Of a DNA stretch of 64,000 nucleotides, positions 28,232-39,109 are shown one piece after another (within the stretch, counting starts at the first letter, position 1; every line of letters starts with the position of its first letter). Location of the stretch: assembly GCA_012517205.1 (NCBI GenBank), contig JAAYVL010000153.1:24667-88666 (forward strand). The letters are read 5' to 3'. Source of the DNA: Verrucomicrobiota bacterium. Lineage in GTDB: Bacteria > Verrucomicrobiota > Verrucomicrobiia > Limisphaerales > UBA8199. The position numbers and the translations under genes are program-made. The notes under the pieces were generated by a model, which saw nothing but the letters and a program-made list of their open reading frames with translations, ran no database searches and was not told where the DNA came from.

Positions 28232-28897
28232 TCAACGCCGAATTGCAGATTTTGGCGTCCGCCCCGCACGCCTGGCGCAAGTGGCAAAGGCGGCCGGCGC
28301 TCTTCGCCCGCCGGGCTGGGTTATCCGGACCGGCAGGGCCTCCGGGCCGGGCGCAGCGTCCAGGGGCAATTCCGTCAGCAACTGCCACACCGGCTTCGCC
28401 TGGCCGGGAAGCACCAGGTCCGGCGCAATTTCGCTCAACGGCTGGAGCACAAAGCGGCGCAGGTGGGCGCGCGGATGGGGTAGCGTCAGCCGCTGGCTGG
28501 CGCGGGTTTCGCGGCCAAACGCAATCAAATCCAGGTCGAGCGGGCGCGGTTCGTTCATCACTTTCTTTGGCCTTCGGCCAAAGGCGCGCTCCAGCGCGCG
28601 CAGGCGCGTCAGCAACGCTTCCGGGGTTGCCCCCCGCCGCGGCGCAAAAGCCACGACCGCGTTCACGAACGCCGGCGAGCCCGGAGGACAATCTACCGGT
28701 TCCGTTTGCCACAAGGAGGACTTGCGCAAGGGATGCCGGGAGAATTGCCGCAAGCAGGCCATCGCCCGCAGCACATTCTGCCGCGAATTCCCCAGGTTTG
28801 AGCCCAGGGCCACGATGGCCCACTCCCCGAGGTCCGCTGTTTCTTTCCGCGCGGCCGGACGGCGGGGGCGGGCGGGGCTTTGTCTTTTCGCCTTCAT
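28232..28897 (-). CDS. folK: 2-amino-4-hydroxy-6-hydroxymethyldihydropteridine diphosphokinase
   Basis: FolK transfers pyrophosphate from ATP to hydroxymethyl-dihydropterin in folate synthesis. Family motifs are 'IVALGSNLGNSRQNVLRAM' at the pterin site, 'FVNAVVAF', the ATP/Mg loop 'NEPRPLDLDLIAFG' and 'LTLPHPRAHLRRFVLQPL'. The 221-residue length includes a ~25-residue basic N-terminal extension and an Arg/Ala-rich C-terminal tail not typical of the ~160-residue family. The ATG overlaps the dapB stop (ATGA at 28894-28897), so the two are translationally coupled. Folate supply fits the one-carbon character of the downstream corrinoid genes. Confidence 0.92.
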   Translation of the reverse strand: MKAKRQSPARPRRPAARKETADLGEWAIVALGSNLGNSRQNVLRAMACLRQFSRHPLRKSSLWQTEPVDCPPGSPAFVNAVVAFAPRRGATPEALLTRLRALERAFGRRPKKVMNEPRPLDLDLIAFGRETRASQRLTLPHPRAHLRRFVLQPLSEIAPDLVLPGQAKPVWQLLTELPLDAAPGPEALPVRITQPGGRRAPAAFATCARRAGRTPKSAIRR

Positions 28898-29628
28898 TTA
28901 AGCCCCAGCACGTGCTGCATATCGTAGAGCCCGGGCGGTTGCTTCACCGCCCACACCGCCGCCCGCAGCGCGCCCTCGGCAAACGTCTCCCGCGTGGAAG
29001 CCTTATGGGTCAGTTCAACGCGCTCGCCCGCGCCGGCAAAAATGACCGTATGGTCCCCCACCACGTCGCCGCCGCGCACGGAGTGCAGGCCGATCTCCTC
29101 CGCCGGACGCTCGCCCACGATGCCGGCGCGTCCATGCCGCAGGACCTGACCAAGCTGCTGCTGGCGGACCTCCGCCAGAATCTCCGCCAGCGTCCGCGCC
29201 GTCCCGCTGGGCGCATCGCGCTTCAGGCGGTGGTGCATTTCAACAATCTCCAAATCAAAGCCCGCTCCCAGTATCTCCGCCGCCTTGCGCGTCAGCCAGA
29301 ACAGGGTGTTGATGCCCGTGGAAAAGTTCGAGGACAGCACCACGGGGATTCGCGCCTGGCAACCGGTGATCTGCGATTTCTCCAGATCCGAATGGCCGGT
29401 AGTGCCGACGACCAGCGCCTTCCGATGCGCGGCACACAGGGCCGCAATGCCTGGGGAGGCACTGTGCAGGCTAAAATCAATGACCACCTCCCCCCGGTCC
29501 AACACCGAACGCAGGTCGTCGCCCTGGTCAATCAGGCCGACAATTTGCAAATCCGAATGATGCGCGGCGCAGGCGGCCAGCGCCTGGCCCATGCGGCCTT
29601 TCGAGCCCGTGATGATGATCTTCGTCAT
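28894..29628 (-). CDS. dapB: 4-hydroxy-tetrahydrodipicolinate reductase
   Basis: DapB reduces hydroxytetrahydrodipicolinate with NAD(P)H in lysine/diaminopimelate synthesis. The 244-residue protein from 'MTKIIITGSKGRMGQALA' shows the Rossmann glycine motif, 'VVGTTGHSD', 'SSNFSTGINTLFWLT' and the catalytic 'EMHHRLKRDAPSGTA' segment with its HH and K. The longer track start reads upstream junk, so 29628 is used. It heads the dapB-folK-corrinoid-methyltransferase operon. Composite repeat copy 2 lies upstream, between it and the divergent transporter. dapA and dapF are about 3 kb away. Confidence 0.95.
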   Translation of the reverse strand: MTKIIITGSKGRMGQALAACAAHHSDLQIVGLIDQGDDLRSVLDRGEVVIDFSLHSASPGIAALCAAHRKALVVGTTGHSDLEKSQITGCQARIPVVLSSNFSTGINTLFWLTRKAAEILGAGFDLEIVEMHHRLKRDAPSGTARTLAEILAEVRQQQLGQVLRHGRAGIVGERPAEEIGLHSVRGGDVVGDHTVIFAGAGERVELTHKASTRETFAEGALRAAVWAVKQPPGLYDMQHVLGLK

Positions 29629-29946
29629 ACGTGGCGCGCCGCGCGGGGCGCGTCCGCCCACGGACCACGCGGCGCACGGCGCTTTGCCGTCCCAATACGC
29701 CCGTCGCCGGGGGAAAAGTCAAACGGATAAGCAATAGCCCTTTACGCCCCCAAGCGCCCCGGATACGGCAAGGATGGTGGGAAATTGGCCTGGAGGCTCG
29801 TCCGGCAGGTGCCGCGATAGCCAGAACCCGCCCAGGCGCAGGCTCGCATTTTTGCGGCGGCAGAAATCCCCCGATGTTTTGCTCAATAGCCCATGTTCGG
29901 AACCGGAATAATGCCAGACGCCGCAACTCACCACCCGTCGCAGAAC

Positions 29947-30151
29947 TGTCCAATTATTGGACACTAAGCTGTTTTCGCCCCTGCAAATCCTTCCCAAGGC
30001 CACTTTGAATTTAACCCGCGTAATTTCAGGCCCATAAATAGCCACCAACTAGCCGTGTACAAGGGGTGTACAAGGGATGCTCACCGGGAGAACAACAGAA
30101 AATCCGATGGGCATCCGGGGTGCATCCCTTGTACACCCCTTGTACACGGCT
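29947..30151. repeat. Composite intergenic repeat, copy 2 (palindrome plus long hairpin)
   Basis: The dapB/MFS divergent gap (29629-30369) holds no gene but repeats the architecture of copy 1. An identical 17-bp palindrome TGTCCAATTATTGGACA is at 29947-29963. Exactly 88 nt later there is a perfect ~29-30-bp inverted repeat, 30051-30080 against 30122-30151. The arm begins AGCCGTGTACAAGGGG and continues through GTACAAGGGATGC. Flanking sequence is also similar to copy 1, with a shared GTAATTTCA / ATAATTTCA stretch and a G-rich GGGGGCAGG run after the hairpin. Confidence 0.92.
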
Positions 30152-30369
30152 GGAAGGGATGGGGGCAGGAGGGGATAGGGAAGAGGTAGGGATGCCGTTA
30201 TTGGGAAGGGATTTGGGAATGGAATTCCGGCTGGTACTGAAGGCTGGGCGATTGCGGCGAGTTTTTCTCTTGAGCCGGGGCAAGGTTCCTGCCATAAGAA
30301 GCGCATTGTGGATGGCCCTTCTTTCGAGGGCGATCAATGGCATCAACCGAAAACGATCAGGAGTATAGA

Positions 30370-31929
30370 ATGACAGACAACAAAGTGCGCTGTGTTTACC
30401 CGAGGCTGCAGTTGGCCTATCTGCTGCAATTTGCGATTTGGGGGAGTTGGTGTGTGGCCTTGGGCGGCTATTTGAACGGGAAGATGAGCGGCCCGCATAT
30501 TGGCTACCTGTATATGGCGATTCCGTGGGGGGCGATTATTGCGCCGATGTTTATCGGGCCGATTGCGGATCGGTATTTTTCCGCTCAAAAGATGCTGGGG
30601 CTTCTGCACCTGATCTCAGGGGCGGCGCTGGTGGCGAGCGGCGTGATTTGCGCGCAGGCCGAGGCGGGGGCGGCGGCTGGCACGGTCTCGATCCCCTTCG
30701 GGCCACTGATGGCGTTGATGTTGATTTCCGGGGTCTGCTTTATGCCGTCCATCCCGCTGATTAACACGGTGGTGTTCAAGCACATACCGGATTCAGCCAA
30801 GGCGCCCAAGGTCTTTATCTTTGGGACGGCCGGCTGGATTATCGTGAACCTGGTCGTGGAAGTCTTCGGGGGAGGGGCGGCTCGTCCTAATTTCTTTTTC
30901 ATCGGTGGCGGCTGCGGGCTGTTCCTCGGGCTTTACTCATTTACATTGCCGGATACTCCGCCCAAGGGGGCGCCGGCGAAAGGAGCCCGGACGGATACTT
31001 TCGGCCTGGGGGCCTTGTCGTTGTTGAAGTCCCCCACGTTTAGCGTCTTCATACTTTGCGCGTTCATGGCGAGCATTTTCGGGAGCAACTACTTTTTCCC
31101 GTCGGTGGTGCCCTATCTGAGCGAGTATGGTTACCCGGCGCCGGTGGCACTGGGCACGCTCAACCAGTTTTCCGAGCTGTTTTTCATGGCAATCCTGCCG
31201 TTTTGCGTCGCCCGGATAGGGCTCAAGTGGGTGCTGGTGATTGGCATGGGTGCCTGGGCGGCCCGCTATTTCATCTTTACGCTGGCGGGGTTCCAGTTTG
31301 CGCTGATCGGGTTGCTCTTCCACGGGATGGGGTATGCGTTCCTTTATGTGGCGGCCTATATGTTTGGCGACCGGGTGGCCCCGGCGCATCTCAAGGCGAG
31401 CGTCCAGAGTTTGCTGGCGTTTTTGCTGTTGGGAGTCGGCCAGGTGCTCAGCGGTTACGCGTTCGGCTACCAGTTTGACCGCAATGCCCCGGCCATCACC
31501 AAGACGGTGGCGGTCGAGGAAGGGCAGCCGGGGAAAGCGCTCCCGGCATGGAATGACCCGGCGATGGAAACCTCGGCTTGGCGTTATTTGGACCTGACCA
31601 AGTCGGTCAAATATCTCTGTGGCGATAAGAACGTATTCAACTTCGGGGAGCACCTCGGGATGTACACCCAGCCGGACGGTTCCATTGACCTGGATAAGCT
31701 GCCGGAAAACTGGGAAGCGGGCGGGGTGAATTACACCCGGGCAGAGTTGAAGGCGACGTTCGAGCGGATTGGGACCAAGGTCACCCGCGAGGACTATTTG
31801 AAAGCCCAGCGGCACAACTGGAAGGGGTTCTTCATTCCGGCAGCCATTTTCGTGCTCGTGTGGACGCTCTTGTTCAGTGTGTTTGGCCGGCAGCCGGCGG
31901 CGGCGCCGGCTGAGCCCGCGAAGAGCTAA
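30370..31929 (+). CDS. MFS transporter, nucleoside:H+ symporter-like
   Basis: This is an inner-membrane transporter of 519 residues resembling the NupG/XapB nucleoside-proton symporter family. About 12 hydrophobic segments are visible, starting 'LQLAYLLQFAIWGSWCVALG' with the conserved 'GYLYMAIPWGAIIAPMFIGPIADRYF' loop and 'GMGYAFLYVAAYMFGDRVAP' in the second half. A soluble-looking insert of ~90 residues (from about 'FDRNAPAITKTV' to 'REDYLKAQRHNWKG') lies before the last membrane segment, larger than usual. The ATG at 30370 is chosen because AGGAG lies 8 nt upstream; ATG 30337 lacks this. The substrate is inferred, and sugars are possible. Confidence 0.8.
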   Translation: MTDNKVRCVYPRLQLAYLLQFAIWGSWCVALGGYLNGKMSGPHIGYLYMAIPWGAIIAPMFIGPIADRYFSAQKMLGLLHLISGAALVASGVICAQAEAGAAAGTVSIPFGPLMALMLISGVCFMPSIPLINTVVFKHIPDSAKAPKVFIFGTAGWIIVNLVVEVFGGGAARPNFFFIGGGCGLFLGLYSFTLPDTPPKGAPAKGARTDTFGLGALSLLKSPTFSVFILCAFMASIFGSNYFFPSVVPYLSEYGYPAPVALGTLNQFSELFFMAILPFCVARIGLKWVLVIGMGAWAARYFIFTLAGFQFALIGLLFHGMGYAFLYVAAYMFGDRVAPAHLKASVQSLLAFLLLGVGQVLSGYAFGYQFDRNAPAITKTVAVEEGQPGKALPAWNDPAMETSAWRYLDLTKSVKYLCGDKNVFNFGEHLGMYTQPDGSIDLDKLPENWEAGGVNYTRAELKATFERIGTKVTREDYLKAQRHNWKGFFIPAAIFVLVWTLLFSVFGRQPAAAPAEPAKS

Positions 31930-32404
31930 ATGGGAGCCGGTCCCCGAGGGGCGCGGCATCGAGCGCCACGGCTGGCGGCGAGGGTTCGTCGCGCGCCGGC
32001 GCGGCGGTTTTGGTGAAAGGCCGCAAATGCGAGGGTGCGTGATAGGGGCTGCTGCCGGCTGGCCGCCTTTGGCGCGGACTGCTGCTGGGGTGGCAGGGAT
32101 GTCGTGGGCTGCAGTCCAGTAGCGCCCCGCCGAGGGCGGTCGGGGGCCTGCCGGCACGGTTTCTAAAGGGGCGGCCTTGCGAAGGCGAGTCGTTCCTGAC
32201 CGGGGATTTATCCGTCTCCGTGCCCCAAACAGCCGTCGGCTATCCGCGCACGCCCGCATTGTCGCCGCGCAGGCGGCGCTCTTCCAAACAAACCGCTTGG
32301 GGGACAGGCTCTAAACGGGGGGCTGCTCTATCCGGTTTGGAGCGTGGAGTGCGGGGTGCGGCCTCGCGCACGGCGCGACCCCGGATCGCCGGCGGCCTTG
32401 TTGC
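31930..32404. other. Non-coding GC-rich gap between transporter and dapA
   Basis: About 475 nt without a recognisable gene. Short ORFs here (32220, 31877 frames) are continuations or shadows with low-complexity Arg/Ala/Pro composition. I see no clear terminator hairpin with a T-run. Confidence 0.6.
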
Positions 32405-33283
32405 CTACTTCAACACTCCCACTGCCTTCATCGTCGCCTGCAGAACCCGCCGTTTTCGCGGGGGCAGGGGCACGAGGGGCAGGCGGTATTCCTCTTTGAT
32501 CAGGCCGAGCATCGCCAGAGCCGCCTTTACGGGAATCGGGTTGGTCTCGAGGAACAGGTCTTTGAAAAGCGGGTAGTATCGTTGGTGCAGCTTGAGGGCC
32601 GTTTCGGTTTTGCCGGCGGCAAACGCGCGCACCATGCGCGCAACCTGGCGCGGGATGACATTTGAGGCCACGCTGATGACGCCCTGCGCGCCCACCGCCA
32701 TGAACGGCAGGGTGAGCGAATCGTCGCCGCTGAGAATCACGAAGCGCGGCCCGAGCGCGGCCCGCAACTGGCTCACGCGGTCCGCGTGGCCGCCCGCTTC
32801 CTTGATGCCGATGATGTTCCGGCATTCGCGCGCCAGCCGCCGGGTGGTGTCCACGCCGATTTCGACGCCGCAGCGGCCGGGGATGCTGTAGAGCATGAGG
32901 GGCAGGCGCGTGCTCCGCGCGACCTGGCGGAAGTGCTGGAACAGGCCTTCGGGCGTGGGTTTGTTGTAGTAGGGCGCCACTTGGAGGGAGCCGTCGGCCC
33001 CGGCTCGCTCCGCCTGTTCCGTCAAAAAGACCGCTTCGCTGGTGGAATTGCCTCCCGTGCCCGCGAGCACTTTAATTTGCCGCCGCGCAAACTTTACGGC
33101 CAGCGCAATGAGGTGGACGTGCTCGTTGTAATCCACCGTCGGCGATTCGCCGGTGGTGCCCACGGGGACGATTCCGTCCACGCCCGCCTGCACCTGGAGT
33201 CGGACCAGCCGTTCCAGCGCCAGCTCGTCAATCGCGCCGTTCCGGAACGGCGTCACCAGGGCGGTGTAGGTTCCGGCAAACAT
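32405..33283 (-). CDS. dapA: 4-hydroxy-tetrahydrodipicolinate synthase
   Basis: DapA condenses pyruvate with aspartate semialdehyde, the first committed lysine/DAP step. The 292-residue product from 'MFAGTYTALVTPFRNGAID' has exactly the family length. Key features are 'GTTGESPTV', the tyrosine at 133 in 'LYSIPGRCGV', the Schiff-base lysine 161 in 'GIKEAGG', and 'GDDSLTLPFMAVGAQGVISV'. A TTG four codons upstream (track start) overlaps dapF; the ATG at 33283 lies 1 nt after the dapF stop and is preferred. Transcribed after dapF as dapF-dapA. No regulatory site was recognised. Confidence 0.95.
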   Translation of the reverse strand: MFAGTYTALVTPFRNGAIDELALERLVRLQVQAGVDGIVPVGTTGESPTVDYNEHVHLIALAVKFARRQIKVLAGTGGNSTSEAVFLTEQAERAGADGSLQVAPYYNKPTPEGLFQHFRQVARSTRLPLMLYSIPGRCGVEIGVDTTRRLARECRNIIGIKEAGGHADRVSQLRAALGPRFVILSGDDSLTLPFMAVGAQGVISVASNVIPRQVARMVRAFAAGKTETALKLHQRYYPLFKDLFLETNPIPVKAALAMLGLIKEEYRLPLVPLPPRKRRVLQATMKAVGVLK

Positions 33284-33284
33284 C

Positions 33285-34094
33285 CTAAAGCTCAATCCTT
33301 CCTTCGAAGACGAATTCCGCGGGGCCGCTCAGCCGCACGTCGGCAAATTCCCCGCCTTCATCCTTGAAGCTGACTTCCAATTCCCCGCCGCTGCGGACCT
33401 GGATTCTGACGGGGGACGAGAGGCCGTATCGCCGCGCCGCAATCAGCGCCACGGCGGTCACCCCGGTGCCGCACGCCAACGTTTCGCCCTCCACTCCGCG
33501 CTCGAAGGTTCGCACCCGGAGGTGGTTGGGCCCCAGCCGTTGCGCAAAATCCACGTTGGTGCCCTGGGGGCCGAAGTGCGGGTGCTGGCGGATTTCCGGC
33601 CCGAGCTGCGCCATCGCCACTCGATCGGTATCCGGCACGAAGATTACCGCGTGCGGCACTCCCGTATTGATCGAATGAATCGTTTCCGTGCCCGTGGAAA
33701 GCGGCACCGGTTCATTAAGCCGCAGATCCCGGGGGCGGGTCAGGTTGACGGTGACGCGCTCGCCCTGAAAGCTCGCGGTGATGATGCCCGCCCCGGTCTC
33801 GAAGGTGAGTTCGCCCGGCGGCCCGGTCAGCCGTTGCACGAACCGGGCAAAACAGCGCGCGCCGTTGCCGCACATCTCGCCGGAGCTTCCATCGCAGTTA
33901 TAGAACTCCCAGCCCCAGTCCGCCTGGCCCGAGGGGGAGGGGCCCAGGAGTATGACGCCGTCCGCGCCCACTCCCCGATGCCGGTCGCAGAGGCGCACGA
34001 TTTGATCGCGGGTGAGCCGGACTTTCTGTGCCCGGTTGTCAACCAGCACAAAGTCGTTTCCCGCGCCGTTCATTTTGGTGAAGTCCAGAACCAT
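33285..34094 (-). CDS. dapF: Diaminopimelate epimerase
   Basis: DapF converts LL- to meso-diaminopimelate with a two-cysteine mechanism. From 'MVLDFTKMNGAGNDFVLVDN' the protein is 269 residues. The two catalytic cysteines are in 'GEMCGNGARCFARF' and 'ETLACGTGVTAVAL', and 'TVNLTRPRDLRL' and 'INTGVPHAVIFV' are conserved. The track start at GTG 34160 adds a non-conserved Arg/Pro leader and overlaps the downstream-coded membrane gene's 3' end, so 34094 is used. It sits 1 nt before dapA, forming a lysine-biosynthesis pair. Confidence 0.95.
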   Translation of the reverse strand: MVLDFTKMNGAGNDFVLVDNRAQKVRLTRDQIVRLCDRHRGVGADGVILLGPSPSGQADWGWEFYNCDGSSGEMCGNGARCFARFVQRLTGPPGELTFETGAGIITASFQGERVTVNLTRPRDLRLNEPVPLSTGTETIHSINTGVPHAVIFVPDTDRVAMAQLGPEIRQHPHFGPQGTNVDFAQRLGPNHLRVRTFERGVEGETLACGTGVTAVALIAARRYGLSSPVRIQVRSGGELEVSFKDEGGEFADVRLSGPAEFVFEGRIEL

Positions 34095-34156
34095 TAAGCG
34101 GAAGGCTAAGGCGTGGCGGGGCAAGTGTCGAGACGGGAGTCGCGCCGATGGCGGCA

Positions 34157-35452
34157 TCACAGCCTAAGCAGGATGCCGGCGCGGGTCGCGCTCCACGTGA
34201 TGACCATGATCAGAAGGGTCAGGACGCCGGCGTTCAGGGCGCCGGGCCAGCCGCTATGGTATTGCCACAGCAAGCCCGGCAGGCCCAGCACGGTAAAGAA
34301 GTTGGCGAGAATGCCAGGCAGAATGTAGGCCAGCAGCGCGTTCTGGCCGATGGGCACCAGCGGCCTGGCCCAGCGCTGCAGGTGGCCCAGGTCCATAAGG
34401 CAATACACGAACAAAAACGCCAGGCAGCAAAGCCCGCCGGTGACCAGGGTGTAGGAATCCGTCGCGGCGGTTTTATTGATGCCATGCAGCGGGCGGAGCA
34501 GGGTGCCCGCGAGGTAGAGCCCCAGCCCAAACCCCAGCAGGAACCGAACCCGGACGGCGGGCCGGAGCGCGGCTGCTTCCCCCACGAAACTATTTCCGAC
34601 CAGCACGCCAATCATGACATTGGCAGCCGTGCTGCCCAGAACCGGCCCGACCCCGACGAAGCTGCGGATGGGGCCTAGCCAATCGAGCACGCCGTGCTTG
34701 TCGCCGATGTAAAGCGCGATCAGAAAGCCGAGCATGCCCATGAGCGCAACGGAGCTGCCGCGAAATGCCAGGTAGGCCAGGCAGCAGACGAGATAGGCCC
34801 AGCCAATCAGGCCCAGAATGCCCCACCAGGCATGTTGCAGCCAGACAACCTGCCCCTCCGCATTCTGGCCGCGGAAAGCAATCAGCAAACCTGCCAGCAC
34901 GAGGGCGGCCAGGGCGCGCAGCCCCAGGAAAATCCGCTGTTTCATGCGCGGCGCGACGGCAGGATAACTATTCCACAGCGCCACGACCGCCAGCATGGCC
35001 AGCAGAAACCAAAGGCTTTTGCTCAGGCCGGTGGCGTCGGCCGAGTAATAACTCGAATTGACCATGATGACCCCGACGAACAGCAGCGCGGCGGAGCGCG
35101 TAACCACGCGCCGCAGCAGAGAGAATCCGGATTCGCCCCGGGCCATGCGCTTATGCAGCGCCAATGGAATTGCGACGCCGACGATGAACAGAAACCCTGG
35201 AAACACCACATCTACAAACGTATAGCCTTCCTGTTCCGGGGGCAGGTGTTTGGCCCACGCGGGGATGTTTTTCACCCCGGCGAGATAGTTGACGAGCGTC
35301 ATTGCCAGGATCACCAGGCCGCGGAAGGCATCCAGCGAGACCAGGCGGCCGGGCGCGCCCGCGGACGGGACGCCGGAGAGGCCCGGGGATGCGCGGTGCG
35401 GCAAAGTCTGCAGGATGGCGGCAGAAGCGGGGGCAGCCGGCGACGGTTTCAT
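34157..35452 (-). CDS. Membrane acyltransferase-like protein (HGSNAT/DUF5009 type)
   Basis: This polytopic inner-membrane protein of 431 residues has roughly 11 hydrophobic segments. The N-terminal 'RLVSLDAFRGLVILAMTLVN' and 'FVDVVFPGFLFIVGVAIPLAL' blocks are the signature of the heparan-alpha-glucosaminide N-acetyltransferase-like / DUF5009 family, which is thought to transfer acetyl groups to sugars across the membrane. 'HGINKTAATDSYTLVTGGLCC' and 'PLVPIGQNALLAYILPGIL' are further conserved regions. The start 'MKPSPAAPAS' at 35452 is chosen; the track ORF to 35728 adds an improbable Cys/Arg-rich leader. Function in this organism is unknown; glycan acetylation is a family-based inference. 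Confidence 0.82.
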   Translation of the reverse strand: MKPSPAAPASAAILQTLPHRASPGLSGVPSAGAPGRLVSLDAFRGLVILAMTLVNYLAGVKNIPAWAKHLPPEQEGYTFVDVVFPGFLFIVGVAIPLALHKRMARGESGFSLLRRVVTRSAALLFVGVIMVNSSYYSADATGLSKSLWFLLAMLAVVALWNSYPAVAPRMKQRIFLGLRALAALVLAGLLIAFRGQNAEGQVVWLQHAWWGILGLIGWAYLVCCLAYLAFRGSSVALMGMLGFLIALYIGDKHGVLDWLGPIRSFVGVGPVLGSTAANVMIGVLVGNSFVGEAAALRPAVRVRFLLGFGLGLYLAGTLLRPLHGINKTAATDSYTLVTGGLCCLAFLFVYCLMDLGHLQRWARPLVPIGQNALLAYILPGILANFFTVLGLPGLLWQYHSGWPGALNAGVLTLLIMVITWSATRAGILLRL

Positions 35453-35793
35453 GCTCCGCAATCTGAACCAATCGCGGGCCGGCGACAAGCAGAAGCCGCT
35501 GGCGGGCGGATGCTCTGTTCTGCCCGGCGGGCGGGCGCCCCGGATACTCCAAGCCCGGGCGCAACTCCAGGGAGTCACGCCCGGGCTTATTCCCAGGACA
35601 GGGCAGCTTTCATACCTTTCCCCGCCGCCCCTGGTCTTTAATCCCCACAAACACCACCAACTCTCGCGCGGTATCCAGAACCGCAAGAGTAAGTTAACGC
35701 AAAGCCCCCGGGAGGTATAGTCAGCCAATGGCGGATTATTTTGTAAGGGAAATCCTTATCGATCGGGGGCCGACGCGCTCTGCTTCCTTTCCC

Positions 35794-35824
35794 AAAAAAA
35801 AGCGCAGTCAGCGAAGACCGCGCT
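35794..35824 (-). terminator. Orphan rho-independent terminator on the minus strand
   Basis: AGCGCAGTC (35801-35809) and GACCGCGCT (35816-35824) form a 9-bp stem with one mismatch around AGCGAA. On the minus strand it is followed by eight T residues (A-run 35794-35801 on plus). No minus-strand gene lies to its right before pilB, so it may end an unannotated small RNA or a pervasive transcript. Confidence 0.55.
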
Positions 35825-36051
35825 AAGGGCGGGCGGCGCGGAGGTAGAGCGTTTCCGGCCGCCATCAGCCTGTTCCGTTTAACGGAATACAGCACTATCC
35901 TTTCTCGTTGGAGAGGCCGCAATGCCAATAAATACGCAAGCAACCGCTGTGTAGTTCTACGGATAAAAGCGCCGCGGCGGGAACAGGCCGGGGGCAGCCT
36001 CCCAGCCAGGGGGGGGGCGCGCCTGATGGCCAGATTTTGGCACCGCGCGGA
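35825..36051. other. Intergenic region upstream of pilB with a 15-bp palindrome
   Basis: This region has no credible gene. It contains a perfect palindrome TTCCGTTTAACGGAA at 35873-35887, between the minus-strand terminator and the pilB promoter, and a G-run at 36010-36017. The 101-aa minus ORF at 35638-35943 runs through the terminator and is not supported. Confidence 0.55.
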
Positions 36052-36079
36052 TTGACATTACCGATTGGGTTAGTATGCT
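36052..36079 (+). promoter_or_regulatory. Candidate sigma70 promoter of pilB
   Basis: A perfect -35 TTGACA (36052-36057) is followed after 16 nt by the -10-like TATGCT (36074-36079), ~46 nt before the GTG start of pilB. This is the clearest housekeeping-type promoter I see in the window. Confidence 0.6.
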
Positions 36080-36125
36080 GCTACACAAGTTTCTAACGAC
36101 ATTCGTGCGTAGCATAAAATAAACT

Positions 36126-37844
<1,719 letters not shown>

Positions 37845-37975
37845 ATGCCCCGCCGGAAAGCAACGCAATGAGCAGTGTGACGAAAGCGCGGCGGCGCTGT
37901 CCAATGATTCAAAGCCCGGGGACGGTGCAGCGGGGTGGCGCGCCGGCGGGAACCGCCGCTTAACTGGATTCAAGC

Positions 37976-39097
37976 ATGTCTTACTCAATGTCCGATCTGT
38001 TGCAGTTGGTCGTCTCCGAAGGAGCGTCCGACCTCCACATCCGCGTGGGCACGGCGCCCGTCATCCGCGTGCACGGCATTTTGCACCGGGTGGAAGGCCC
38101 CTCCTTGTCGCCGGAAGACAGCGAAGAACTGATGCGCAGCATCACCTCGGAAGACCACATCCAGCACGTGCGCGAGCGCGGCGGCGCCGACTTCGGCTTT
38201 GCCTTTGGCGATATGGCCCGCTTCCGCGTCAGCGTGTTCAAGGAAAAGGGCAACTTCGGCCTGGTGCTGCGCCAGATTCCCAACAAGATGCTCACCATGG
38301 AGCAGATCGGGCTGCCGCCCTCGGCCAAGGAACTGCTCTACAAGCCGCGCGGCCTGGTGCTCGTGACCGGCCCCACCGGCTCGGGCAAGACCACCACGCT
38401 CGCGTCCATGATCAACATCATCAACGAAGAACGCGACGAGGCGCACATCGTCACCATCGAAGACCCCATCGAGTACTACCACAAACACAAGAAAGCCCTC
38501 ATCACCCAGCGCGAAATCGGCGTGGACGTGCCGAACTTCGCCGAGGCGCTCCGGCGCGTGCTGCGCCAGGACCCGGACGTGATCCTAGTCGGGGAAATGC
38601 GCGATTTGGAGACCATTGACGCGGCCATCACGGCGGCCGAGACCGGGCACCTGGTATTCGGCACGCTGCACACCACCGGCGCCGCCAAGACGATTGACCG
38701 TCTCGTCAACGCTTTCCCCACGAACCAGCAGGAGCAAATCCGCATCCAGCTCTCCACCGTCTTGCAGAGCGTCATCTCCCAACTGCTGATCCCGCGCGTG
38801 GACAAGCCGGGGCGCGTGGCGGTCTTCGAGATCATGATGAACACCCCGTCGGTGGCCGCCTTGATTCGCGACAACAAGACCTTCCGCATTCAGTCCGACA
38901 TCCAGACCGGCGCCAAATACGGGATGGTGACGCTGGATAGCTTCCTGATTGACAAATACCTGGCCGGGATGATTGCCCGCGAGGAAGTGATCACCAAGTC
39001 CCAGGACCCGGTTACCATCCAGGCCAAACTGCAGGAGCTGGAGCTGGCGGCGGCGGTGGGCGCCGACGCGCAAGCCGTGGTCGAAGGAAAAGTGTAA
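37976..39097 (+). CDS. pilT: Twitching motility / pilus retraction ATPase PilT
   Basis: PilT is the ATPase that depolymerises type IV pili. The 373-residue protein starts '[20 protein letters not shown]', the characteristic PilT opening '[15 protein letters not shown]'. Walker A is '[16 protein letters not shown]', Walker B is '[13 protein letters not shown]', and the PilT-specific His box and AIRNLIRE-region equivalent '[20 protein letters not shown]' and '[16 protein letters not shown]' follow. It lacks the zinc CxxC motifs of PilB. Located between two PilB-like genes, 131 nt after the first and 12 nt before the second. Its presence suggests true retractable pili and not only a secretion pseudopilus. 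Confidence 0.94.
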   Translation: MSYSMSDLLQLVVSEGASDLHIRVGTAPVIRVHGILHRVEGPSLSPEDSEELMRSITSEDHIQHVRERGGADFGFAFGDMARFRVSVFKEKGNFGLVLRQIPNKMLTMEQIGLPPSAKELLYKPRGLVLVTGPTGSGKTTTLASMINIINEERDEAHIVTIEDPIEYYHKHKKALITQREIGVDVPNFAEALRRVLRQDPDVILVGEMRDLETIDAAITAAETGHLVFGTLHTTGAAKTIDRLVNAFPTNQQEQIRIQLSTVLQSVISQLLIPRVDKPGRVAVFEIMMNTPSVAALIRDNKTFRIQSDIQTGAKYGMVTLDSFLIDKYLAGMIAREEVITKSQDPVTIQAKLQELELAAAVGADAQAVVEGKV

Positions 39098-39109
39098 TCC
39101 CGCCGTCGT

